Shown here: piece by piece, positions 56,068 through 64,000 of the stretch
Layout: every line of letters starts with the position of its first letter
Numbering within the stretch: position 1 is the first letter of the stretch
NCBI RefSeq assembly: GCF_047470865.1
Contig: NZ_JAZDRH010000005.1
Location: forward strand, 62,001 to 126,000
DNA: 64,000 nt
Reading direction: 5' to 3'
Source of the DNA: JAZDRH01 sp047470865
Lineage (GTDB): Bacteria > Pseudomonadota > Gammaproteobacteria > Pseudomonadales > Pseudomonadaceae
Program-made: the position numbers and the translations under genes
The notes under the pieces: model-generated
What the model was told of the DNA's origin: nothing
Seen by the model: the letters and a program-made list of their open reading frames with translations, nothing else
The model's database searches: none

Positions 56068-57180
56068 ATGCAAGACTCCAGCCTGCTACTGAACCTACAA
56101 GATGTTAGCTGTAGTTATGATGATCAACAGGTTGTCAAAAAACTTAATCTACATCTAAACCAAGGCGATATTGGTTGTCTACTAGGTCCATCAGGCTGTG
56201 GTAAAACTACTACATTACGTGCAATAGCTGGTTTTGAACCTATTTCTCAAGGCCAAATTAGTTTGGCTGGAAAAGTTATTTCCAAAGCGAGTTTTACCCT
56301 AGCTACAGAAAAGCGTCGAATTGGTATGGTTTTCCAAGACTATGCCCTTTTCCCTCATTTAACCGTTGCTGAAAACGTTGCCTTCGGTATACGCAAGCAG
56401 ATAAATGCCAAACAAAAAGTAGATGAGCTATTAAGCTTAATTAAGCTTAGTCACTTAAAAAATCGCTACCCTCACGAACTTTCAGGCGGGCAACAACAAC
56501 GCGTCTCTCTGGCCCGCGCGTTAGCTCCTGAGCCTCAACTACTTTTATTAGATGAACCTTTTTCTAATTTAGACGTAGAATTGCGTCGTAGTTTAAGCCT
56601 TGAAGTACGTGAAATTCTTAAGCAACGTGGAACTAGCGGCATTCTTGTTACCCATGACCAAGAAGAGGCTTTTGCTGTAAGCGACCAAGTAGGTGTTTTC
56701 AATCAAGGTAGACTTGAGCAATGGGACATTCCTTACAACCTTTACCATGAACCTAATACGCCCTTTGTGGCGAGTTTTATTGGTCAAGGATACTTTATTC
56801 GCGGACAAATGCTAACGCATGATAGCGTGCAGACAGAGCTAGGCGTCATTGGTGGCGATCGTGCTTATCCTTGGACTCAAGGTAGCGCAGTTGAAGTATT
56901 GCTCCGTCCTGACGATATTGTTTATGCACCTGATAGCACTTTAAAAGCTGAAGTTGTGGGTAAGACATTTTTAGGCGCATCAACTCTTTATCGCCTACAG
57001 CTCGCTACAGGTACACAAATTGAAAGCATTTTTACTAGCCATATTGACCATGCCGTGCATGAACAGGTTGGCATTGCGGTAAAAGCAGACCACCTTGTAG
57101 CATTTGCTGCACAAGGCAGCGTGCCATCGCAAACCAACTTAACTGCACAAGGACTACGCCGTTATAGCGAGCTAACATAA
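56068..57180 (+). CDS. ABC transporter ATP-binding protein, FbpC/PotA-like (orphan)
   Basis: 370 residues. Walker A GPSGCGKTT at 40-48, signature LSGGQQQRVSLARAL near 137-151, Walker B LLLLDEPFSNLD near 158-169, and a C-terminal TOBE-type domain (VEVLLRPDDIVY). This architecture belongs to importers of iron(III), polyamines or similar. No permease or binding protein is near, so it must join subunits encoded elsewhere. The substrate cannot be decided from the sequence. Confidence 0.93.
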   Translation: MQDSSLLLNLQDVSCSYDDQQVVKKLNLHLNQGDIGCLLGPSGCGKTTTLRAIAGFEPISQGQISLAGKVISKASFTLATEKRRIGMVFQDYALFPHLTVAENVAFGIRKQINAKQKVDELLSLIKLSHLKNRYPHELSGGQQQRVSLARALAPEPQLLLLDEPFSNLDVELRRSLSLEVREILKQRGTSGILVTHDQEEAFAVSDQVGVFNQGRLEQWDIPYNLYHEPNTPFVASFIGQGYFIRGQMLTHDSVQTELGVIGGDRAYPWTQGSAVEVLLRPDDIVYAPDSTLKAEVVGKTFLGASTLYRLQLATGTQIESIFTSHIDHAVHEQVGIAVKADHLVAFAAQGSVPSQTNLTAQGLRRYSELT

Positions 57181-57187
57181 AGCTCGT

Positions 57188-57658
57188 TTAAACTTTCCCT
57201 AACTCCGCAAAAACTGCATTAGTTTGTGCTGCTAAGGCTTCAGCAGCTAATTCCACTTCTAGCCCTCTTCGCCCTGCACTGACATATATACTTGCAAATT
57301 TTTTTGCACTCTCATCAATAAAGGTTCGCAGACGTTTTTTCTGCCCAAGAGGACTAATCCCCCCCACAAGATAACCTGTGATGCGCTGCGCCTTAGCAGG
57401 GTCGGCCATCTCCATTTTCTTCACTCCTGCCACTTGTGCCAATGCTTTCAAATCTAAAGAACCAATCACAGGTACAACAGCCACTACGATCTCATTTTTG
57501 TCACTTTCTGCCAGTAAGGTTTTAAAAACTCTGCTAGGCTCAATATTAAGTTTTTCTGAAGCTTCTAAACCATAAGATGGCGCATGTGTATCATGCTCAT
57601 AATTATGTACAGTAAATTGAACCTTAGCCTTTTTTAAACTCTGGATTGCGGGAGTCAC
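57188..57658 (-). CDS. ybaK: Cys-tRNA(Pro)/Cys-tRNA(Cys) deacylase, YbaK/EbsC
   Basis: A trans-acting editing enzyme of 156 residues that removes cysteine mischarged on tRNA-Pro. YbaK fold motifs: VFKTLLAESDKNEIVVAVVPV, the catalytic lysine within the FKTLLA stretch near residue 46, and TGYLVGGISPLGQKKRL. GTG start at 57658 with AGGAGAGGG upstream. It is divergent from the efflux operon and shares the promoter region. Confidence 0.93.
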   Translation of the reverse strand: MTPAIQSLKKAKVQFTVHNYEHDTHAPSYGLEASEKLNIEPSRVFKTLLAESDKNEIVVAVVPVIGSLDLKALAQVAGVKKMEMADPAKAQRITGYLVGGISPLGQKKRLRTFIDESAKKFASIYVSAGRRGLEVELAAEALAAQTNAVFAELGKV

Positions 57659-57760
57659 TTTATGCCCTCTCCTAACTTTATAATTGGAAACAATTTTGAT
57701 TCTTTTTACATAGCTTTGCTATTTACTTCATTTTTTGAAACAAGTACATAAAAGCTTTCA

Positions 57761-57790
57761 TTTACGAACATACAGCAATGTATGTATATT
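57761..57790 (+). promoter_or_regulatory. Promoter of the RND efflux operon with embedded operator
   Basis: A -35-like tttacg (57761-57766) and a -10-like tatatt (57785-57790) are 18 bp apart. Between them lies an inverted repeat, acataca-gcaa-tgtatgt (57768-57785). It resembles the AcrR/TtgR operators of acrAB and ttgABC (arms of the ACATACA/TGTATGT kind). A bound TetR-family repressor would block RNA polymerase. No repressor gene lies next to it. Confidence 0.65.
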
Positions 57791-57905
57791 ATGTGCCCTC
57801 AACTAAAGTTTATACTGCATTCAAAGTGGTTGCATCCGATAGCTACTTGCCTTGCTAACGCAGTTTGCTCTGCTCTATGCCAAAACAGAAAGGAATTATA
57901 GAGTT

Positions 57906-59039
57906 ATGAAACCTTCTCTCTTACGTATCTTTGTAGGTGCGTCTAGTTTATCTGCTGCTCTCATGCTGGCAGGCTGTGGTGAAAAAGACGCTGGAGAACA
58001 GGCGCCTCAAGCAGCACCGAAAGTAATTGTAGAAACCTTAAAGGCTCAGCCTTTTACATTAACTTCTCAATTACCAGGACGTACTGTTGCTTATCGTACA
58101 GCCGAAGTACGACCGCAGGTTTCAGGTATTTTGCAAAAACGCTTATTTGTGGAAGGTAGTGAAGTTAAAGAAGGCGATCAACTTTATCAAATTGACCCTG
58201 ATCTTTACCAAGCTAACTTCAAAAGCGCAGAGGCCACTTTAGTTTCAAGCCGAGCTTTAGCTAATCGCTACCAAAAATTAGTAGCCGATAAAGCAGTAAG
58301 CCGCCAAGACTATGACAATGCCGTTGCTGCGCGCTTACAGGCAGAAGCTGCTTATGAGCGAGCAAAAATTGATCTACGCTACACCAAGGTGTTAGCGCCT
58401 ATCTCAGGAACCATTGGTCGCTCCTCATTCACTGAAGGCGCTTTGCTTACTAATGGTCAGCCTCAAGAACTGGCTGTCATTCAACAACTAGACCCTATCT
58501 ATGTTGATGTAACCCAATCAGTTAGCGAGTTACAGCGTCTAAAGCGTGACTATGCTAATGGCTATATTGAATCCGCTGGCGAAAATGCAGCCCAAGTTAA
58601 GCTACAGTTTGATGATGGCAGTATCTATGAGCAAGCAGGTCGTCTTGAGTTTTCAGAAGTCACCGTTGATCAAAGCACCAATACCGTTACTTTACGCGCA
58701 GTATTCCCTAACCCAAATAAAGACTTGCTGCCAGGTATGTTTGTGCGTGCCAACTTAGTTAGTGGCGTCAATAGCACAGCCATTTTAGCGCCACAACAAG
58801 GCATTACTCGTAGCCCTAAAGGCGAAGCCTTAGCTCAAGTTGTAAATGCTAACAATGTAGTTGAAACCCGTGTGTTAACGGCTGAACGCACTGTGGGTAA
58901 TAAATGGTACGTGACTTCAGGTTTGCAAGCTGGTGACCGCATTATTGTCAAAGGTCTACAGTTTATCCAGCCTGGTATCACCGTAGATCCTAGCGAAGCC
59001 TCTCAAGAAGCTCCATCACAAGCTCCTTCAGCTCAGTAA
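57906..59039 (+). CDS. mexA: RND efflux periplasmic adaptor, MexA/AcrA/TtgA type
   Basis: A lipoprotein of 377 residues that bridges the pump and the outer-membrane channel. The signal ends in the lipobox LMLAGC (Cys24). It has a lipoyl half (RTAEVRPQVSGILQKRLFVEG), a helical hairpin, a second lipoyl half (VLAPISGTIGRSSFTEGALL) and a membrane-proximal domain. The ATG at 57906 was chosen for this signal; the frame to 57852 is leader sequence. The next gene starts 11 bp after the stop. Confidence 0.94.
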   Translation: MKPSLLRIFVGASSLSAALMLAGCGEKDAGEQAPQAAPKVIVETLKAQPFTLTSQLPGRTVAYRTAEVRPQVSGILQKRLFVEGSEVKEGDQLYQIDPDLYQANFKSAEATLVSSRALANRYQKLVADKAVSRQDYDNAVAARLQAEAAYERAKIDLRYTKVLAPISGTIGRSSFTEGALLTNGQPQELAVIQQLDPIYVDVTQSVSELQRLKRDYANGYIESAGENAAQVKLQFDDGSIYEQAGRLEFSEVTVDQSTNTVTLRAVFPNPNKDLLPGMFVRANLVSGVNSTAILAPQQGITRSPKGEALAQVVNANNVVETRVLTAERTVGNKWYVTSGLQAGDRIIVKGLQFIQPGITVDPSEASQEAPSQAPSAQ

Positions 59040-59050
59040 GGTAGACGTCA

Positions 59051-62000
59051 ATGTCTAAGTTTTTTATTCATCGCCCCATTTTTGCATGGGTGCTTGCACT
59101 GATCACCATGTTGGTGGGTGGGCTAGCAATTTTAAAATTGCCTGTTAACCAATATCCTGCAATTGCACCACCTGCAGTGAGTATTTCTGCACAATATCCA
59201 GGTGCATCGGCGCAAACCGTACAAGATACTGTGGTTCAAGTCATTGAACAGCAAATGAACGGTATTGACGGCTTATTGTATATGTCCTCTGAAAGTAATA
59301 GTGATGGTAGTTTAGAAATCTCTATTAGCTTTGAGCAAGGTACAGATCCAGATATTGCCCAAGTACAGGTACAAAACAAGCTGCAATTAGCCACGCCCTT
59401 GCTACCTCAAGAAGTGCAGCAACAAGGTATTCGTGTTACTAAGTCCACAGCTAACTTCTTAATGGTTGTTGGTCTAGTATCTACTGATGGCAGTATGGAT
59501 AAGTATGATATTGGAGACTATGTAGTATCCAATATTCAAGATCCTTTATCACGTACGCCTGGTGTGGGTGACTTCCAAGTATTTGGTGGTCAATACTCGA
59601 TGCGCATTTGGCTAGATGCCAATAAGCTAAATAACTTTAGCTTAACCCCAGTTGATGTTGTAAATGCCATCCGTTCACAGAACGTACAGGTATCCTCTGG
59701 CCAGCTAGGTGCCTTACCTGCAGTTAGCGGACAGCAACTGAACGCTACTATTATTGGTAAAACACGTTACCAAACACCTGAGCAATTTGAAGATATTCTT
59801 CTTATTGTTAAACCCGACGGTTCACGTGTACACCTAAAAGACGTTGCTAAAGTTGAGCTAGGTGGTGAAACCTATAACTTCAACTCAGAGTTTAATGGTA
59901 AACCCACCACAGGGATTGCAGTAAAACTTGCCACAGGTGCAAACGCGCTAGATACAGCTCGTGAAGTACGTGAGCTATTAGACTCTATGAAACCTTTCTT
60001 CCCTGCTGGGTTAGAAGTGGTTTATCCATACGATACTACACCTGTAATTTCTGCCTCTATTAATGGCGTTGTAACGACTATTTTTGAAGCAACACTTCTT
60101 GTGTTCTTCATTATGTTTATCTTCCTACAAAACTTCCGCGTTACCTTAATCCCTGCTTTGGCAGTGCCCGTAGTATTGTTAGGTACCTTTGGGATTTTGT
60201 CCGCCTTTGGCTACAGCATTAACACGCTAACCATGTTTGCTATGGTCTTGGCTATTGGACTACTGGTGGATGACGCCATTGTGGTGGTGGAAAACGTAGA
60301 ACGGGTGATGACAGAAGAAAAACTGCCACCACTTGAGGCGACTTTGAAATCTATGGAAGAAATCCAAAGTGCACTTATTGGTATTGGTGTGGTTCTGTCC
60401 GCCGTATTCTTACCAATGGCCTTCTTCCCAGGTTCTACAGGGCAAATCTACGCGCAGTTCTCGGTTACCATTATTTCGGCCATGGTGCTATCTGTACTAG
60501 TTGCCTTGATTTTCACGCCAGCGCTATGCGCAACCATGCTTAAAACCAATCACAGTCATGGTGAGAAACGTGGTTTCTTTGGCTGGTTCAACCGTAGCTT
60601 TGATGGAATGATCAAAAAGTATGAAGGCGGCGTTGCACATATCATTGCAATGAAAGCCCCTTACTTAGTGCTATACGCCATCATTTGTGGTGCAGTAGGT
60701 TATATGTTCACCAAGGTCCCTACATCCTTCTTACCCGAAGAGGATCAAGGCGTACTCTTTATGCTAGTGCAAACGCCTCCTGGATCAACCTTTGAACGTA
60801 CTAACGAAGTTGTTCATGGCATGCGTGATTACTTCCTTACAGAAGAAAAAGATGTCGTGGAATCTATCTTTACTGTAACAGGCTTTAACTTCTCAGGCCG
60901 TGGGCAAAACATGGCCATGGCTTTCGTTATGCTAAAGCCATGGGATGTACGTAAAGATGAGAAACTAAAAGTATTTGCCTTACAGCAACGCGCTGCCCAA
61001 CGCTTTAAACAAGAAGACTTTCTAGATGCAATGGTAATGCCTATTGTTCCTCCTGCTGTAATGGAGCTAGGTAACGCCTCTGGTTTTAACTTCTACTTAC
61101 AAGACCGTAGTAGTAAAGGCCATGACGCTCTTCTTCAAGCAATGGGTCAACTATTGGCTAAAGCGAATGCTCCAGGCTCTAATTTGTTCCAAGTCTATCC
61201 AAACGGAAAACAAGATGAGCCTCAACTTCAATTAATTATTGATGATGAAAAAGCACGTACCTTAGGTCTTTCCCTTAGCGATATAAACCAAACACTAGGT
61301 GTGGCTTGGGGTAGTACTTATGTAAACGACTTTATTGACCGCGGTCGAGTAAAGAAAGTTTATGTACAGTCACGTGAAGAAGACCGCATGGTTCCAGAGG
61401 ACCTTGATAAATGGTTCGTGCGTAACAGCGAAGGAAAAATGGTGCCATTTAGCTCATTTGCTGACAAACAATGGGTTTATGGTCCAGCTAAGCTCGCCCG
61501 TTATAACGGCATTGCTGCAGTAGAAATTAGTGGTGCAGCTGCTCCTGGCTTTAGTACGGGTTATGCCATGAATAAAATTGAAGAAATTATGAAAGACTTG
61601 CCAGGCTTTAATGCTGCATGGACAGGCCTTTCCTATGAAGAGCGTTTATCAGGTGACCAAGCACCAGCGCTCTATGCTCTATCAATTTTAATTGTATTCT
61701 TATGCCTAGCTGCACTCTATGAAAGTTGGTCTGTACCTTTTGCAGTAATGCTTATTGTGCCTATAGGGGTAATTGGTGCTTTAGGTGCCACTTATATGCG
61801 CGGGCTAAACAATGACGTTTACTTCCAAATTGGTCTACTCGTAACCATTGGTTTGTCTGCGCGTAACGCCATCTTAATTGTTGAGTTTGCTAAAGCGCTT
61901 TATGAAGGCGGCATGAGCTTAAAAGCTGCAACTATTGAAGCTTGTCGCTTACGTTTCCGCCCAATCATCATGACCTCTCTCGCCTTTATTTTAGGCGTGG

Positions 62001-62191
62001 TACCACTAGCTATTGCACAAGGTGCTGGTGCTGGTAGTAAACATGCCATTGGTACAGGTGTAATTGGCGGCATGGTTTCTGCAATGTTCTTAACCTTTAT
62101 CTTTGTGCCTTTATTCTTCTATATAGTGACTGTTATTTTTAACCCAAAGAAGAATAAACAAGACACATTAGAAGGTAACGAGGCTAAATAA
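59051..62191 (+). CDS. mexB: RND multidrug efflux transporter, MexB/AcrB type
   Basis: A proton-driven inner-membrane pump of 1046 residues, 12 membrane helices and two large periplasmic loops. The proton-relay aspartates D407 and D408 are present (GLLVDDAIVVVENVERVM). The threonine of the relay is present in RPIIMTSLAFILG. The conserved relay lysine (AcrB K940) is an arginine here: GLSARNAILIVEFAK, residue 938. The phenylalanine-rich drug site cannot be judged in detail. TAATG joins it to the channel gene. Confidence 0.96.
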   Translation: MSKFFIHRPIFAWVLALITMLVGGLAILKLPVNQYPAIAPPAVSISAQYPGASAQTVQDTVVQVIEQQMNGIDGLLYMSSESNSDGSLEISISFEQGTDPDIAQVQVQNKLQLATPLLPQEVQQQGIRVTKSTANFLMVVGLVSTDGSMDKYDIGDYVVSNIQDPLSRTPGVGDFQVFGGQYSMRIWLDANKLNNFSLTPVDVVNAIRSQNVQVSSGQLGALPAVSGQQLNATIIGKTRYQTPEQFEDILLIVKPDGSRVHLKDVAKVELGGETYNFNSEFNGKPTTGIAVKLATGANALDTAREVRELLDSMKPFFPAGLEVVYPYDTTPVISASINGVVTTIFEATLLVFFIMFIFLQNFRVTLIPALAVPVVLLGTFGILSAFGYSINTLTMFAMVLAIGLLVDDAIVVVENVERVMTEEKLPPLEATLKSMEEIQSALIGIGVVLSAVFLPMAFFPGSTGQIYAQFSVTIISAMVLSVLVALIFTPALCATMLKTNHSHGEKRGFFGWFNRSFDGMIKKYEGGVAHIIAMKAPYLVLYAIICGAVGYMFTKVPTSFLPEEDQGVLFMLVQTPPGSTFERTNEVVHGMRDYFLTEEKDVVESIFTVTGFNFSGRGQNMAMAFVMLKPWDVRKDEKLKVFALQQRAAQRFKQEDFLDAMVMPIVPPAVMELGNASGFNFYLQDRSSKGHDALLQAMGQLLAKANAPGSNLFQVYPNGKQDEPQLQLIIDDEKARTLGLSLSDINQTLGVAWGSTYVNDFIDRGRVKKVYVQSREEDRMVPEDLDKWFVRNSEGKMVPFSSFADKQWVYGPAKLARYNGIAAVEISGAAAPGFSTGYAMNKIEEIMKDLPGFNAAWTGLSYEERLSGDQAPALYALSILIVFLCLAALYESWSVPFAVMLIVPIGVIGALGATYMRGLNNDVYFQIGLLVTIGLSARNAILIVEFAKALYEGGMSLKAATIEACRLRFRPIIMTSLAFILGVVPLAIAQGAGAGSKHAIGTGVIGGMVSAMFLTFIFVPLFFYIVTVIFNPKKNKQDTLEGNEAK

Positions 62192-63600
62192 TGAAAAAGT
62201 CAGTTCTTTCTCTTGCAATAATGCTGACACTTACTGGCTGTTCTTTAGCGCCTAACTACCAGCGCCCAGAAGCGCCAGTTAGCGAAAACTGGGGAGAAGC
62301 TAACGCTTCTTCTCAAACCAGTGAAAAAGCACTACCTTATATTGACGAATTTTTCTTAGATCCTGGTTTACAAGCAGTGATTCAAGCTGCTTTAACTAAC
62401 AATAAAGATCTACGTATTGCGGCTCTAAATATTGAAGCCTTTGAGGCACAATATCGTATTCAACGCAGCCAGTTATTCCCTACTATTGGTGCAACTGGCG
62501 GTGGCTCACGCCAACGCATACCTGCCAATATGAACCCAACGGGTGGCGGCCGTAGTATTAATAGCCAGTTTGATGCCCAAGTAGGCATTACTTCTTGGGA
62601 GCTGGACCTTTTCGGTCGTATTACTAGTTTAAAAGATCAGGCTTTAGAACAGTACTTTGCTACTGAGCAGGCCCAGCGTGCTGCTCAGCTTAGCTTAGTA
62701 GCAGCAGTAGCGAATGCTTGGTTTACCCTGCAAGCTAATCAGAACTTGCTGACAGTTGCAGAGGGCACTGTTGAAACCTATCAACAAAGCTTAAACCTAG
62801 TACAGCGTAGCTATGATGCCGGCGTAGCTTCATCTCTAGATCTGCGCCAAGCACAAACTGCACTAGATAGCGCACGTGTTAGCGTTGCTACTTACCAGCG
62901 TTTAGTAAAACAAAGCAATAACGCATTGCAACTATTGGTAGGCAGCCCTACCGATATCGCAATCACTCCATTGCTAAAAATGAACGATAATGCATTGGCA
63001 GAAATCCCTGTTGGCCTTCCTGCTGACTTGTTACAGCGTCGCCCTGATATTATGCAAGCTGAGCACATGCTCAAAGCAGCTAATGCTAATATTGGTGCTG
63101 CCCGTGCGGCTTTCTTCCCTAGCATTAGCTTAACCGCCACTGCGGGTAGCCTCAGTTCGGATCTGTCTGGTTTATTTAAGTCAGGTAGCGATACTTGGGC
63201 ATTTACTCCACGTATTAGTGTGCCTATTTTTACAGCGGGTCAGTTAAAAGGTAATTTGGAATACAGCAAAATCCAAAAAGATATCAATATTGTTCAATAT
63301 GAACGCAGCATTCAAAACGCTTTCCGTGAAGTACAAGATGGGCTAATTGCACGTGATACATTCCAGACGCAATTAGAAGCTCAAGCAACATTGCTTAAGT
63401 CGACTCAGGAGTACTACAACCTTGCAGATCGCCGCTACAACGAAGGTATTGATAACCGCTTAACCTTGCTTGATGCTCAACGTCAACTGTTCTCAGCACA
63501 GCAAGCCTATATCACCACACGCTTAGGCCAACTAACAGCGCAGGTTGACCTATATAAAGCGCTTGGCGGTGGCTTTATGGAAGATACAGCAACACCATAA
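62191..63600 (+). CDS. oprM: Outer-membrane efflux channel lipoprotein, OprM type
   Basis: 469 residues. The signal ends in LTLTGC (Cys17). Two outer-membrane efflux (TolC-like) repeats follow: DPGLQAVIQAALTNNKDLRIA at the start of the first, and ADLLQRRPDIMQAEHMLKAAN in the second half. It completes the three-gene pump with mexA and mexB. A strong terminator follows 20 bp later. Confidence 0.94.
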   Translation: MKKSVLSLAIMLTLTGCSLAPNYQRPEAPVSENWGEANASSQTSEKALPYIDEFFLDPGLQAVIQAALTNNKDLRIAALNIEAFEAQYRIQRSQLFPTIGATGGGSRQRIPANMNPTGGGRSINSQFDAQVGITSWELDLFGRITSLKDQALEQYFATEQAQRAAQLSLVAAVANAWFTLQANQNLLTVAEGTVETYQQSLNLVQRSYDAGVASSLDLRQAQTALDSARVSVATYQRLVKQSNNALQLLVGSPTDIAITPLLKMNDNALAEIPVGLPADLLQRRPDIMQAEHMLKAANANIGAARAAFFPSISLTATAGSLSSDLSGLFKSGSDTWAFTPRISVPIFTAGQLKGNLEYSKIQKDINIVQYERSIQNAFREVQDGLIARDTFQTQLEAQATLLKSTQEYYNLADRRYNEGIDNRLTLLDAQRQLFSAQQAYITTRLGQLTAQVDLYKALGGGFMEDTATP

Positions 63601-63622
63601 ATACTACTGCTGTTCAATACTA

Positions 63623-63649
63623 AAAAACCCAGCAATAGCTGGGTTTTTT
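63623..63649. terminator. Terminator of the efflux operon (shared with ccmI)
   Basis: aaaaacccagc (63623-63633) and gctgggttttt (63638-63648) form a perfect 11-bp stem with a 4-base loop, flanked by A and T runs between convergent stops. Confidence 0.92.
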
Positions 63650-63661
63650 ATTCGCTTATGC

Positions 63662-64000
63662 TTACTGCATAGGCTGGTCAATGAGTAATGTAAACTGCTC
63701 CTTACTATCATTCTTCGCAGCTTTAGCAAGGCTTTGCCATTGCCCTTCTGTTGCTATTCCTGAACGGCTAATGCGAGCTTGCAGTTCTAAATCTGGAAAC
63801 TGCGCAATAGTCATATTCGCCATCATTGCATCGCTAACCGTTAAGCTTACCTTTGCAGGTAAATCTGCCACAGCTACACGCTTAGCTGCTAATGGCATAG
63901 GAGGCCCCGTCTGCGCACGGGCAAAAATAAAGACGGTATCTGTCGCCTCTACTTGCGTTCTAATTTCTGGCGCAAGATCAACGCTGACCTGTATTGCTAA
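63662..64000 (-). CDS. ccmI: Cytochrome c biogenesis protein CcmI (CycH), C-terminal end, runs off the window
   Basis: The frame is open to the right edge of the window: 112 codons are visible. It reads VSVDLAPEIR, TDTVFIFARAQTGPPMPLAA and LQARISRSGIATEG, the C-terminal periplasmic domain of CcmI that holds apocytochrome c for haem ligation. The N-terminal membrane and TPR parts lie beyond position 64000. An ATG at 63898 is internal, not the start. Confidence 0.85.
   Translation of the reverse strand, partial: LAIQVSVDLAPEIRTQVEATDTVFIFARAQTGPPMPLAAKRVAVADLPAKVSLTVSDAMMANMTIAQFPDLELQARISRSGIATEGQWQSLAKAAKNDSKEQFTLLIDQPMQ

Noticed and set aside
57165..57190. Short stem cgagct/agctcg at the end of the ABC ATPase gene
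   Set aside because: Six base pairs and a three-base T run are too weak to call a terminator with confidence.
57852..57905. Upstream extension of the mexA-like gene
   Set aside because: It would put 18 residues before a clear lipoprotein signal; the stretch is better read as untranslated leader.
1..64000. CRISPR arrays, tRNA or rRNA genes, transposases, phage genes
   Set aside because: No spaced direct repeats, cloverleaf-like sequences, rRNA signatures or recombinase/transposase motifs were seen in reading the intergenic DNA and frames.

Overview
The window is a stretch of a gammaproteobacterial chromosome. Its gene content and gene order point to the Pseudomonadaceae. Locally conserved blocks that I recognise from Pseudomonas are GntR-smc, pepA-holC with divergent lptF-lptG, purM-purN-DUF3108, fadD-phaJ1, bamC-dapA-gcvR-bcp-tusA-bepA, purU-mvaT-sbcB-(RDD/SpoIIM/DUF4129/DUF4350/MoxR/DUF58)-usp-pyk, argF-ABC, and a MexAB-OprM-type efflux operon. 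Base composition is clearly AT-richer than in ordinary Pseudomonas, with very AT-rich intergenic DNA. A low-GC offshoot of the family is the best inference; the species cannot be named from the sequence alone. No rRNA, tRNA, CRISPR array, phage or complete insertion sequence was seen.

Layout. 1-8 kb: smc (cut by the window edge) and its GntR neighbour, mnmC for tRNA wobble modification, an unknown gene, aceK and cysK. 8.3-13 kb: a MoxR/von Willebrand pair, a cation-efflux transporter and an unknown membrane-anchored protein, separated by very AT-rich DNA with a heptamer tandem repeat. 13-18.8 kb (minus strand): AraC regulator, SirB2 membrane protein, orphan TRAP-type binding protein, zapE, lptG and lptF. 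18.9-23.4 kb (plus strand): pepA-holC, then purM-purN-DUF3108. 23.4-30.1 kb is the most eroded part: an amber-interrupted small gene, hrpA, almost 1 kb of gene-poor DNA with coding remnants, and a DUF4026/DUF2314-like gene apparently split by a one-base frameshift.

30.2-43 kb is metabolism and envelope: fadD, phaJ, a long-type purC, bamC, dapA, gcvR, bcp, tusA, bepA, a YeiH/YeiE pair, sanA and purU. 43.4-54.5 kb holds mvaT, sbcB, a tightly overlapping six-gene MoxR/DUF58 operon, a tandem universal stress protein and pyruvate kinase. 54.6-64 kb holds grxD, argF, an orphan ABC ATPase, a YbaK deacylase, the RND efflux operon, and the C-terminal end of ccmI.

Most genes are housekeeping. The observations most worth a second look are an arginine in place of the proton-relay lysine in the RND pump, an AcrR/TtgR-like operator lying between the -35 and -10 of the pump promoter, the foreign-looking purC class, two broken genes, a MITE-like inverted repeat, and the uncharacterised MoxR/DUF58 membrane operon. 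I did not find a clear, entirely novel defence or mobile system.
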